In this document: positions 1 through 8,504 of the stretch, in pieces
Numbering within the stretch: position 1 is the stretch's first letter
How the letters are laid out: every line of letters begins with the position of its first letter
Assembly (NCBI GenBank): GCA_937967705.1
Contig: CALCJG010000215.1
Coordinates: forward strand, 1-31,979
Length of the DNA: 31,979 nt
DNA from: an uncultured Spirochaetia bacterium
Lineage (GTDB): Bacteria > Spirochaetota > UBA4802 > JAGODF01
Direction: 5' to 3'
The notes under the pieces: generated by a model
Seen by the model: only the letters and a program-made list of their open reading frames with translations
Told to the model about the DNA's origin: nothing
Database searches by the model: none
Made by a program: the position numbers and the translations under genes

Positions 1-854
1 TATTCCGGCCTTCCGGTAAGCTTGCTCTGTGCCCTGAGGCGCCAGTAATATTCCCCCCCGGACAGTTTTTCCGCCGTGCCTGTGGCAACAACACGCCGAC
101 TCGAGATCTTGGAGGAAAAGCGGCGGTCCCGGGATATCTCGAAAACGGCGTTCGTTACATCATCAAGGGGTTCCCATGAAAAGTTGATATAGGTCTGGGG
201 ATCGGAGGAGATGTAATAGCGGTTGGGAACGGGACTGACCAGTTTGAGTTTAACATCGTCGATCTTGGCTTCCTTGGTATCTTTGATGACGACGGCATTC
301 TGATTCTTTTTAATTATCTTGTCGTCCGTGGACGTCTTGATCCGGGCCGTACCCTTGGATACGGAGAGATTGAGCTCCCGGTTCTCGATCTTGGACAGCT
401 TCACATCGCTCTTTTCGATGGAAACCGTCGCGTCCTTGGAAATGATGTTCACTTTGGAGAGGCTCTTCCCTGCCAGATCCCCCCTCTTGGCGTACATGGT
501 CCCCTGAGTGAAATTGATATTGATGGCACCGGCTCCCTCAGCCAGGAGTATCATGCTGTTCTCGTCCAGCTCTATGGAGGTCCCGTCACTCAGATTAATG
601 ACGGCCTCGGAGAGGTCAGAGGTGCGGATGGAGTCGTTATTATAAACCACCGCCTTCTGCTCCACGTCCTCCCATATAACCTGGGAACCGTACTTTCTTT
701 GCGCCACCCGTTTTTTAAAGGTGATGGTTCCAATTTCCTTGGCGTCGGCTACCTCCAGACGGCTCGTAAAATCCACATAGAGGAGCGAAGAGAAGGTGGC
801 GATGATGACGGTGCTGATACCTACGACAAGAAAGTCGCTACTCAATAATTTCAT
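1..854 (-). CDS. FecR-domain membrane-anchored protein, C-terminus outside window
   Basis: I translated this partial gene by hand; it stays open for 284 codons from an ATG at 854 to the window edge. Residues 8-27 form one hydrophobic segment, so it is probably anchored in the inner membrane with the rest in the periplasm. Residues about 65-160 match the FecR fold pattern (NDSIRTSD, then an S-D-G-T-S-I-E-L strand, then LLAEGAGAINI). The last visible part (FSWEPLDD, later GGEYYWRLRA) resembles a fibronectin type III-like domain, often found behind FecR domains in spirochaetes. The start overlaps the end of the adenylate cyclase gene by 17 bp, so the two are almost certainly co-transcribed and translationally coupled. 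No FecI-type sigma factor or TonB receptor is adjacent, so an iron-signalling role should not be assumed. Confidence 0.82.
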   Translation of the reverse strand, partial: MKLLSSDFLVVGISTVIIATFSSLLYVDFTSRLEVADAKEIGTITFKKRVAQRKYGSQVIWEDVEQKAVVYNNDSIRTSDLSEAVINLSDGTSIELDENSMILLAEGAGAININFTQGTMYAKRGDLAGKSLSKVNIISKDATVSIEKSDVKLSKIENRELNLSVSKGTARIKTSTDDKIIKKNQNAVVIKDTKEAKIDDVKLKLVSPVPNRYYISSDPQTYINFSWEPLDDVTNAVFEISRDRRFSSKISSRRVVATGTAEKLSGGEYYWRLRAQSKLTGRPE

Positions 855-2721
855 ATTTCACTTCTTCTCCCACATCTTCGGCAGGTTTGCCCTTCATCTC
901 AATGCCCAGAAGCATTCGGAGATCTTCCAGGCTGCGCGGCGCCGTTGTGTCATCCAGTCTCCCCAGGACAGCGAATATCTGCTGAGGATCCGTCTTGCCC
1001 TTGACCTTGATTTTCTGCATCGGTTCAACCCGGAAAATACCCTTTACCTTTTCGTAGGAATCGGTAGATATGAGTATATCGGTACCGAAGGGTTTATTGA
1101 GGGATTCAATTCGGGAAGCCAGGTTGACCGCGTCGCCGATGACGGTATACTCCATTCGGTCCTCGGAACCGATCTGCCCCGCAAGAACGGGACCGGTGTT
1201 GATCCCGCAGCCGATCTTGATGATCGGTTTTTTATCCCCGCCGCGTCCCCTGTTGAACTCCATCAGGGCCTTCCGCATCATGAGGGCCCCGTTGACGGCG
1301 TTTTCCGTATCGTTGCCCCGGGACACCGGAGCGCCCCAGACTGCCATGATGGCGTCGCCGATATACTTGTCCACGACACCGAAGGTATCGTTGACGCAAT
1401 TGACCATGCGGGTCATGTACTGATTGAGGAATTCCACAACCTCTTCCGGTTGAAGCTTTTCCGATATGGCTGTAAAGGAGCGGATGTCCGAGAAGAAGAC
1501 GGCCACATTCTTGCGCTCCCCCCCCAGCTTGATCTCTCCTTTGAGAACCTGCTCGGCGATCTCTTTGTTGACGAATTTACCGAAGGTCTCCTTCAGTTTT
1601 TCCCTCTCCTCGAGTCCCTTGCCCATGGCAACGAAGGAACTGGTCAGATCGCCTATCTCGTCGCCGCTGGCGGGGACTATGCCGACATGAAAGTTCCCCT
1701 TCTCGATCTCCCGGGTGGCGTCCACCAGGCGGATGATGGGAGTGGTAAGGGTCTTGCCGAAGAAGTATACGATGAGGATTGCCAGGTTAAGCACGATGAC
1801 CATGATCATGATGTTTCGTCGCTGAATACGGAAGACCTCGGCCATGGCCTTCTCCTCGGGAACGGTGGCGATGACCCCCACTCCGGCAAATCCCACCTTT
1901 TTAAAGGAACCCAGGTGATAGTTTCCCTCCTGATCCTTGTACCGCTTGAAGGCGTTTTCCTGATGGCTCTTGAGCATCATCTGCACGATGGGTATATTGA
2001 TGTAGCTGCCCTTCGACAGGACGATCTTGCTGTCGGAATGGGCTATGATATCCCCCAGGTTGTTCACCATGTAAGTCTCGATATAGCCCGAACTTTTAAA
2101 GGCCTGCAGAAAGCGGTCCAGCTTCATGAATCCCACTATGATTGTATTGACCCTCTCCCCCGCGCGCTGGAAAGGAAAACTTACGGCGATCACCGGCATC
2201 TTGAACCGGTCCGAAACATTATGCACCACGGCTTCATCGGCAAAGGAGCGTATAAACATACTCACGTTGGACCGCACGGCCTCCTCGAGATCCTCTGGTT
2301 TCATCTGATTGTCGGTGAGGAAGGCCCTGTTATATATGGAGTTCCTGAGCGAAAGCTTGTCCCCGTCCCTGCCGGATATCACCAGATAGATGAAATCCTT
2401 GTCGTTACGGAAGAAGAGATCCAGGAAGAGGTTCTTCTGGCCCTGGGAGCTGAAGGACTGAAGCATCGTGGTTCCCATGATGTTCATCTTCTCCACAACG
2501 GCAAGAAAATCCGCTCTCACCTTGAGGGAGATGATCTCCGAGAGCTTGTGGTCCAGCTCCTCGATGCGCACCTTGGTGTCTTTCTTGAAGAAATAGGTTG
2601 CGAGGAAGATCATCCCCGAGAGGGAAACGACGATGATGAGGGAGATGATGGATATAAGCTTGGACCTGATTTTGAGGCGCTGAAAGAATCCGAACTGACT
2701 GACATCGTTGTTTTGGCTCAC
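838..2721 (-). CDS. Membrane class III adenylate cyclase (extracytoplasmic sensor, HAMP, cyclase)
   Basis: Predicted to make cAMP from ATP. I chose the GTG at 2721 because AGGTGG lies 7 nt upstream; this gives 627 residues. An in-frame TTG at 2799 would add 26 unlikely residues. Order: transmembrane segment about 22-45, an extracytoplasmic Cache-like sensor region about 46-303, a second transmembrane segment 304-321, HAMP about 322-374, cyclase domain about 379-589. Metal-binding aspartates are Asp412 (SDIRSFT) and Asp456 (YIGDAIMAVWG). Lys452 and Asp530 (TVIGDAVNLASR) are the adenine-selecting pair, so adenylate rather than guanylate cyclase is favoured. Asn533 and Arg537 complete the transition-state motif. 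The ligand sensed cannot be read from the sequence. The downstream partner is the overlapping FecR-domain gene. Confidence 0.93.
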   Translation of the reverse strand: MSQNNDVSQFGFFQRLKIRSKLISIISLIIVVSLSGMIFLATYFFKKDTKVRIEELDHKLSEIISLKVRADFLAVVEKMNIMGTTMLQSFSSQGQKNLFLDLFFRNDKDFIYLVISGRDGDKLSLRNSIYNRAFLTDNQMKPEDLEEAVRSNVSMFIRSFADEAVVHNVSDRFKMPVIAVSFPFQRAGERVNTIIVGFMKLDRFLQAFKSSGYIETYMVNNLGDIIAHSDSKIVLSKGSYINIPIVQMMLKSHQENAFKRYKDQEGNYHLGSFKKVGFAGVGVIATVPEEKAMAEVFRIQRRNIMIMVIVLNLAILIVYFFGKTLTTPIIRLVDATREIEKGNFHVGIVPASGDEIGDLTSSFVAMGKGLEEREKLKETFGKFVNKEIAEQVLKGEIKLGGERKNVAVFFSDIRSFTAISEKLQPEEVVEFLNQYMTRMVNCVNDTFGVVDKYIGDAIMAVWGAPVSRGNDTENAVNGALMMRKALMEFNRGRGGDKKPIIKIGCGINTGPVLAGQIGSEDRMEYTVIGDAVNLASRIESLNKPFGTDILISTDSYEKVKGIFRVEPMQKIKVKGKTDPQQIFAVLGRLDDTTAPRSLEDLRMLLGIEMKGKPAEDVGEEVKYEIIE

Positions 2722-2853
2722 CGCAGTACCACCTGATCGTATAGCATTGAATGGGAACAATCCCCTCACGCCCGTGCAGCTCTCCTCTCTCAGGAACAAT
2801 CTAACGGAAGAGAAAAGGCCAAAGCAGGCGCATTTACCAGATTGAATGGAGGC

Positions 2854-2882
2854 ATTCTACATTCCTTTCGGGGAATTGTAAA
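2854..2882 (-). promoter_or_regulatory. Putative promoter of the cyclase-FecR operon with an inverted repeat in the spacer
   Basis: On the minus strand, TTTACA (2882-2877) and TAGAAT (2859-2854) are separated by 17 bp, close to the sigma-70 consensus. The spacer contains ATTCC-6 nt-GGAAT (2861-2876), a possible operator. The inferred start site near 2847 leaves a leader of about 125 nt before the GTG at 2721. Confidence 0.5.
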
Positions 2883-2908
2883 TCGTTTTTTTTAGCTATC
2901 CGGGCACC

Positions 2909-5900
2909 TCAAGGTACAGCAGGGGAAAATCCGAATTTTTGATAGAGATTATCCCTGTCTACCGAGGGATTCTGGAGACCCCCGGTCATTCGGGACACCT
3001 TCCGACTTACATAATCCCGCAGCTCATCCACCGATACTTGGCCATCCCTGTCCCTGTCCGCCTTCCTTCCTTTAAGAGCTTCGATAATCACCCGTGTAAA
3101 GACCCCGTTTTGAAGACTGTCCCTTTCGAAGGAATACTCCCCTCCCCGGCTGGCGGAGAATACCACCGCCCCGGAACGACGGGCAAGAATATTGTAAATG
3201 AACCGGTCTCTCTGCCAAAGATAGGCCCGCCCGCGTACTCCCGCCGAGGACTTGACGCGGAACCCTCTCGGGCCAAACTCCACCGCTCTTCCCCGCAGTC
3301 CCAGACCCCTGGCACGTTTGCTGACATCTTCCACCATGCCCTCCTCCGCTTCACCGGACTCGCAGGTGTCCATAAGGAAGAGCTTGCTGCGGGGGGCGAT
3401 CCCCTGCAGAAGACCTTCGATCTGAGAGTATTCCACGGACGTCCGCTTCAGGTTCTCAGGGTCCGATTCGTGAGTGAGGTAGTAGTAGGCAGCCAGGTTG
3501 TCCCTCCCCCGCATGCCGTGTCCGGCGATGAAGAGAACGAAGGTGTCTTCCACTGCCGCCTTTTCAAGGAAGCTCTTTGACCGCCGGATGCTTTCCGCCG
3601 TCACCTCGCTGTTCAGATAGGTTCTCACATGAACCCGGTTAAATCCCCGGCCCTCCATCCCCCGGAAGAGACGGGCCAGATCTTTCACGTCTTTATGGGC
3701 GTATTTGAGGTTCAGATACTCCCTCTGATAGCGGGACACACCAAAACCCAGGAAATAGAGATCACCCCGGGCCCGGTCTTCCCTCCGGAGATAGGCAAGA
3801 GCCCGAAAGGATTCGATGCCCCGCTCGTCGAAACAGCTCACCTCCACCTTGTTCCTTCCCGGAGAGAGCCGGATACGCTCCCGCACCTGGCATGACCCTC
3901 CGGTAATCTTTTTCCCGAGAGATCCGAAGAGAGGGTTGTCGTTGACGTAGAGATTATACATTACAAGCCGGTAACGGCCGCTCTGAAAAAGGCAGCGCAG
4001 ATTCGCATCAGGGCCGTTAAGGGCCGAGGAGAGAATGCGCGCCCGCGGCGCCTCGAGATTCCGGCGCTGAGTCTTATCACCGACCCCCAGCCCTTCCAGC
4101 CTTTTTTGATAACGGGCGTAATAATGGGCGATCAAATCCTTCCTCTCGGGAAAAACATCACCGTAGAGCCGGTCCGGTCTGTTGTTGACCGCTGCAAACT
4201 GATCCACACCCCAGGCCTCATCGCCGCTGACCATGGCAATTTCACTCCCACCGCGCCGCGAGCTGTCCCAGTATCCATCACCGTTGAACATGAACCACTC
4301 CCCCGTATCATGGGGGATGAGAGTCATGGATTTCCCGTTTTCCAGGTTCCAGAGCCGGACCGTCGCATCCCCCGAGGTGGAGATGAGCCTCTTGCCATCC
4401 GGACTGAATGCCACACCTGTAACTCCCGTAGCGTGCCCCCTAAGCGTCATAGTCCTGTTTCCCTCCACTCTGATTTCGTTGCCAGAAATCTTTACACGGA
4501 GCGCACCATAGGGGCTGTTGAGCTGGCCGGCGCAGTATAATCCCCGGGTCAGCTCCTGGAAGCGTGTCCCCCCGGAACGAAGATTCCCCGCAGGATTCCC
4601 CCCGGCATCATAGAGATGCAGGATGCCCCTGTCCGTGAGAACCGCCAGAGTTCCCTGTCCGCAGAACCGCAGCCCTGCAACCTTTCCTTCATAGAGCAGG
4701 AGTCGCTTCATCTCTTTTCCGCGAAGACTCCAGTAACGCACCGTCATGTCCTCGGCTCCAGAGACGAAGCCCTTCCCGTCCGGTGCGAAAGCCAGGGACG
4801 TGACGGTCCCCATATGACCCTTCACCTTCCTCGTCAGGCGGCCCTCCGAATCCCAGAGACAGACCGTGCGATCCCGCCCCCCTGATGCGAGCAGTCTGCC
4901 GTCCGGGGAGAAGGCGAGGGCCCCGATGATTCCCTTATGCCCCCGGAGTATTTTCATCAGGCGCCCGTCATCCTCCCAGAGCTGTATCGAACCGTCATCG
5001 GCGGTCGTGGCGAAGCGTCGGCCGTCGGGGCTGTAGCATGGTTTATTGATTCTCTCCCGGTGTCCTTCCAGAACCCGAAGGAGTGTGCCGTCGGTTCTCC
5101 AGAGTTTTATGACATTGACCCCCTTGAGGGCCAGGGGACGGCGGTCATCCACTCCCGACCCTGAGGCCAGGAGGTCTCCGTCAGGATGGAAAGCCAGGCT
5201 GAACACACCGGAGGAATGCCCCTTTATGCGTTTGATCCTGCCGGTCCGCACCTCCAGAAGGGAAATCAATCCCTTTTCGGAACCGATGGCCAGCATCTTT
5301 CCGTCCCGGTCGAAGGCCAGGGATCGGACCATCCCCCCGGCCCCCTTAAGGACCTTCAGGTTCGATCCGTCAGGCGCCCAAAAGCGCACTGTGCCGTCAT
5401 CGGAACCGGAGGCAATCGTCTTACCGTCGGGACTCCAGGCCACGCAGTTTACATACCCCCCGTGTCCCCGGAGGACGCGGGGGACCGCTCCCTTCCGTTG
5501 CCAGAGACGCAGAGTCCCGTCCTGGGAGGCCGAGGCAAAGCGATCCCCTCCGGGCGCAAAGGCCAGGCCATAGACCTGACCGGTATGTCCCCGGAACGTC
5601 TTGACCGGCCTGCCCGAGGGGCTCCAGGCATCAATTCGGCCGTCCATATATCCCGCGATGAAGACATCGCCGGCAGGCGAAAAGGCCACGGCATAGGCCC
5701 CGTTGGCCGGTATGGTCTTCAGAAGGCGCCCCTCACGACTCCATATCTGCAAATCATGATCGGAGGCCGACACAAGGATTTTTCCATCAGGGCTGAAGGC
5801 CAGACTGTAGAGAAAGCCAGGGAAGACTCCCCCGGTTTCCCTCCGCAGCGTCCTCAGCAGGAACCCGTCCCGGTTGCGCAACTGTATGGTCCCGTCGTGG

Positions 5901-6130
5901 GAACCCGACGCCAGGATATCGCCCCCGGGACTGTAGGCCAGGCTCCATATCCGCGAGGTATGGCCGTCCTGAATTACAAAGCGGAATCCCGCCGGGCCGG
6001 GATGCCCTTCCGCATATCCCCCCCCTGAAACAGGGGAACCATCCTTCAGGGAAGATGAACCGTGAGTACAGGTAGCCCCCAGGAGCGGGAGCAGGAAAAG
6101 TCCGAAAAATCGGTTTACATTTTTGTTCAT
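2909..6130 (-). CDS. WD40-repeat caspase-family (peptidase C14) protein, exported
   Basis: 1073 residues. The N-terminus is a hydrophobic export signal; a Cys near residue 21 follows LLGAT, which is not a clean lipobox. About twelve WD40 repeats follow (recurring SPDGK...LASGS.DGT...LW), roughly residues 45-610, likely two propellers. A linker beginning GEWFMFNGDGYWDSSRRG and an Ig-like segment lead into the caspase fold at about 790-1070. The catalytic dyad is visible: His871 in IAGHGM and Cys923 in MDTCESGE. Asp1025-Glu1036 reads DRDRDGQVSVDE, a perfect EF-hand-type loop, so calcium may matter. Family members are cysteine proteases of the orthocaspase type, usually cleaving after Arg or Lys. 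The start ATG has AAAAGG 5 nt upstream. It is divergent from the ankyrin gene; substrate and trigger are unknown. Confidence 0.92.
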   Translation of the reverse strand: MNKNVNRFFGLFLLPLLGATCTHGSSSLKDGSPVSGGGYAEGHPGPAGFRFVIQDGHTSRIWSLAYSPGGDILASGSHDGTIQLRNRDGFLLRTLRRETGGVFPGFLYSLAFSPDGKILVSASDHDLQIWSREGRLLKTIPANGAYAVAFSPAGDVFIAGYMDGRIDAWSPSGRPVKTFRGHTGQVYGLAFAPGGDRFASASQDGTLRLWQRKGAVPRVLRGHGGYVNCVAWSPDGKTIASGSDDGTVRFWAPDGSNLKVLKGAGGMVRSLAFDRDGKMLAIGSEKGLISLLEVRTGRIKRIKGHSSGVFSLAFHPDGDLLASGSGVDDRRPLALKGVNVIKLWRTDGTLLRVLEGHRERINKPCYSPDGRRFATTADDGSIQLWEDDGRLMKILRGHKGIIGALAFSPDGRLLASGGRDRTVCLWDSEGRLTRKVKGHMGTVTSLAFAPDGKGFVSGAEDMTVRYWSLRGKEMKRLLLYEGKVAGLRFCGQGTLAVLTDRGILHLYDAGGNPAGNLRSGGTRFQELTRGLYCAGQLNSPYGALRVKISGNEIRVEGNRTMTLRGHATGVTGVAFSPDGKRLISTSGDATVRLWNLENGKSMTLIPHDTGEWFMFNGDGYWDSSRRGGSEIAMVSGDEAWGVDQFAAVNNRPDRLYGDVFPERKDLIAHYYARYQKRLEGLGVGDKTQRRNLEAPRARILSSALNGPDANLRCLFQSGRYRLVMYNLYVNDNPLFGSLGKKITGGSCQVRERIRLSPGRNKVEVSCFDERGIESFRALAYLRREDRARGDLYFLGFGVSRYQREYLNLKYAHKDVKDLARLFRGMEGRGFNRVHVRTYLNSEVTAESIRRSKSFLEKAAVEDTFVLFIAGHGMRGRDNLAAYYYLTHESDPENLKRTSVEYSQIEGLLQGIAPRSKLFLMDTCESGEAEEGMVEDVSKRARGLGLRGRAVEFGPRGFRVKSSAGVRGRAYLWQRDRFIYNILARRSGAVVFSASRGGEYSFERDSLQNGVFTRVIIEALKGRKADRDRDGQVSVDELRDYVSRKVSRMTGGLQNPSVDRDNLYQKFGFSPAVP

Positions 6131-6150
6131 GGATGCCTTTTGGGAAATTA

Positions 6151-6160
6151 TGGATATAAT
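6151..6160 (+). promoter_or_regulatory. Possible -10 element for the ankyrin gene in the divergent intergenic region
   Basis: TATAAT at 6155-6160 is an exact -10 hexamer, with TG two bases upstream that may partly act as an extended -10. No convincing -35 box is present at 16-18 bp. The region 6131-6251 must carry promoters for both divergent genes; I could not define one for the caspase gene. Confidence 0.3.
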
Positions 6161-6251
6161 TGATGTTTTGATCAGCAGAAACTATCAGGAGACCCTGTCA
6201 AGAAAGAATCATGAATGCCAGGCAGGGCAACTCCCAGAGGGGGCTTTCTTC

Positions 6252-7718
6252 ATGATGAAAAACTGCATGCTTGCGTTAATGATCCTTCTGGCCCCGGCCT
6301 CCCTCAAAGCGGCGGACATCTGGCAGGCGGCGGATGACGGGGATCTGAAGACCCTAAAGAGCCTGGCCCGCCTGGGCGTGGACATCAAGGCCAGGGACTC
6401 CCACGGCTACACCCCCCTCTTCCATGCAGCCTGGAGGGGACAGCTGAAAGTCGTCCGTTATCTTGCGGGAAGAAAGGCAGGGCTTGAGATTGCCGACCGC
6501 TACGGAATGACCCCGCTTATGATCGCCGCCCGGGAAGGCCACGCCCCGGTGGTAAAATACCTCCTTTCCCGCAGGGCCAGAGCAGATGCGGTGGACAGCA
6601 GCGGCAGGACGGCGATGATCCATGCCGCGGACAACCGGCGCCACTCCGTTCTCGGAACCCCCCGGGCCAGGGAGGAACAGGAAAGGCTGCGCAGGGGGGA
6701 TTGCCTTACAGTTAAATATCTCCTGGCTGGAGGCGGCCGGGCTGATCATAGAGACCGCACCGGGGCCACGGCCCTGCATTACGCCGCCGAGGTCTCCCGG
6801 GATGACATTGCCGCTCTGCTCATCCCCCCCCTTAAGAAATCCCCCGAAGGGGGCGAGATCCTCGCCGATGCGTTGGTGATCTCCTGTTTCACGGGAAACA
6901 CAAGGCTCATGAAACGGCTGACGGCGGAGGGGATACCTCTAAGCGTAAAGGCCTCCAAACGCATCAGACGCCTTGCCGGCATGACCCCCCTCATGGCCGC
7001 GGCCCGGGGCGATCAGATAGAACTCGCCCGCGAGCTGCTGCAAAAGGGAGCCGATGTCAATGAATGGGGAACCGGAAGAAGCGGCGGCAAAACCGCTCTC
7101 ATGGCGGCTGCCGAGGAGAACCACTATGAGATGACGATCCTCCTGCTGGAAAGCGATGCGAATGCCGGTCTCAGGGACGCCCATGGAAAAACAGCGGAGG
7201 ATTATACCGGAAAGAAAATCCTGAAAAGGGTGCTCCGGGATGCGGTAAGCGGCAGGTTCCGGCGACCCGAGGGCTTTGAGTACGGGATGACCCGGGCCCT
7301 TTTTCAGCACATCCGGAAGGGCGACTCGGAACGGGCCATGAAGATCATCGAACAGGGGATCGACCCTGACGCCCGGGAAGACAACAGGTACAGCCTCCTC
7401 CATGCTGCGGCACGTCAGGGGATGACCGATGTGGCAAAGCTCCTGATCTGGAAAGGGGCCGAGTTGGACGCCCGCGACGGGCAGCGCTCAACCCCCCTGA
7501 TGGCCGCAGCCTATGCAGGGCACGCGGAAACGGCGGAACTGCTGCTTCGTAATGGAGCCCAGGCGGACGCAGTGGGACCGGGAGGCAACACACCTCTTAC
7601 CTACGCCGTTATGCAGAACAATTCCGTCATGGTCGCGCTGTTGCGAAAGCACGGAGCCAGGAAGATCAACTGGAACAACGTTCCGGAATCCTATAAAGAG
7701 ATTTACAGGGAAAAATAG
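6252..7718 (+). CDS. Exported ankyrin-repeat protein
   Basis: Start set at the ATG at 6252 because a purine-rich AGAGGGGG lies about 8 nt upstream and because it opens directly on a signal peptide (MMKNCMLALMILLAPASLKA, cleavage expected after LKA). A longer open frame from 6123 would put the signal peptide inside the protein. The mature 488-residue product is almost entirely ankyrin units: about twelve are recognisable, such as GMTPLMIAAREGHAPVVKYL and STPLMAAAYAGHAETAELLL, with two or three degenerate ones in the middle. There is no catalytic domain; it is probably a periplasmic or surface protein-binding scaffold. It is divergent from the WD40-caspase gene, so a functional link (substrate, inhibitor or scaffold) is possible but unproven. 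It converges on pflA with a 9-nt gap. Confidence 0.9.
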   Translation: MMKNCMLALMILLAPASLKAADIWQAADDGDLKTLKSLARLGVDIKARDSHGYTPLFHAAWRGQLKVVRYLAGRKAGLEIADRYGMTPLMIAAREGHAPVVKYLLSRRARADAVDSSGRTAMIHAADNRRHSVLGTPRAREEQERLRRGDCLTVKYLLAGGGRADHRDRTGATALHYAAEVSRDDIAALLIPPLKKSPEGGEILADALVISCFTGNTRLMKRLTAEGIPLSVKASKRIRRLAGMTPLMAAARGDQIELARELLQKGADVNEWGTGRSGGKTALMAAAEENHYEMTILLLESDANAGLRDAHGKTAEDYTGKKILKRVLRDAVSGRFRRPEGFEYGMTRALFQHIRKGDSERAMKIIEQGIDPDAREDNRYSLLHAAARQGMTDVAKLLIWKGAELDARDGQRSTPLMAAAYAGHAETAELLLRNGAQADAVGPGGNTPLTYAVMQNNSVMVALLRKHGARKINWNNVPESYKEIYREK

Positions 7719-7727
7719 AGGTGTCGT

Positions 7728-8504
7728 CTAACGAACCTTCAGGCCCCGGGAGGCAAAAAGTCCGGCGATCTCAGCCATCCTTTCCGGGGAGGGCGGCCGG
7801 GTTTCTCCGAGCTGATAGGGGTAGTGCAGATAGTCCCACTTATACTCCGCCATCTTCTGGAAGGGGAGGATATCCACCAGTTCCACGCTCTCCAGGGAAC
7901 CTGCGAAATCCGCCAGATCCGAAAGCTGACGGTCGTCATCCGTAAGCCCGGGCACCACAACATGGCGTATCCAGATCCGCTTCCCCTTGCGGGACAGCCA
8001 GCGGGCAAAGACCAGAACCGATGCCAGATCGACCCCGGTAATCCTTTTATGCATGGCCCGGTCCATGGACTTGATGTCCAGCATCACCAGGTCCGTGAGG
8101 GCCAGGGCCCGGGCGGCTTTGCTGATCGAGGCAAAGCCCGATGTGTCCAGGGTCCTGTGAATCCCTTCCGCGCCGCACAGTTCGAAGAGGGCCGACACAA
8201 ACGCCGGCTGCATCAGGGGCTCCCCCCCGGTGACCGTGACCCCGCCTCCTGAAAAGCGGAAGAAAGAGCGGTACTTGCGAACCTCCCTCATGATCTCATC
8301 AGCCCGCATGAGAGCCCCCTCCCCGCTTTTCCAGGTATCCGGGTTATGGCAGTAGAGACAGCGCAGGGGACAACCCTGCAGAAAGACCACAAACCGGATT
8401 CCGGGGCCGTCCACGGTACCGCAGGTCTCGAAGGAATGGACGCGGCCCGTCCGTTCCGCTGCGGGGCAATCAGTACTTCTCGTGGAAGGTTCTGTTAATA
8501 ACAT
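7728..8504 (-). CDS. pflA: Pyruvate formate-lyase activating enzyme (radical SAM)
   Basis: 258 residues. It uses SAM and a 4Fe-4S cluster to place the glycyl radical on PflB in the cytoplasm under anoxic conditions. The cluster motif is C45-x3-C49-x2-C52 in [14 protein letters not shown], preceded by the diagnostic [16 protein letters not shown] stretch. The SAM-binding TVTGGEP motif follows. There is no extra ferredoxin-type cluster insert, so it is the short PflA type rather than a glycerol-dehydratase or benzylsuccinate-synthase activase. The ATG at 8504 overlaps the end of pflB by 35 bp, which indicates coupling. Homology begins only around residue 20 (GRVHSFE), so the first 18 residues are uncertain. 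The gene ends 9 nt from the convergent ankyrin gene. Confidence 0.95.
   Translation of the reverse strand: MLLTEPSTRSTDCPAAERTGRVHSFETCGTVDGPGIRFVVFLQGCPLRCLYCHNPDTWKSGEGALMRADEIMREVRKYRSFFRFSGGGVTVTGGEPLMQPAFVSALFELCGAEGIHRTLDTSGFASISKAARALALTDLVMLDIKSMDRAMHKRITGVDLASVLVFARWLSRKGKRIWIRHVVVPGLTDDDRQLSDLADFAGSLESVELVDILPFQKMAEYKWDYLHYPYQLGETRPPSPERMAEIAGLFASRGLKVR

Noticed and set aside
796..2736. A 646-codon open frame on the plus strand
   Set aside because: It lies entirely antisense to the adenylate cyclase, whose motifs are unmistakable. The plus-strand product is an odd His/Asp/Gly-rich sequence with no recognisable domain.
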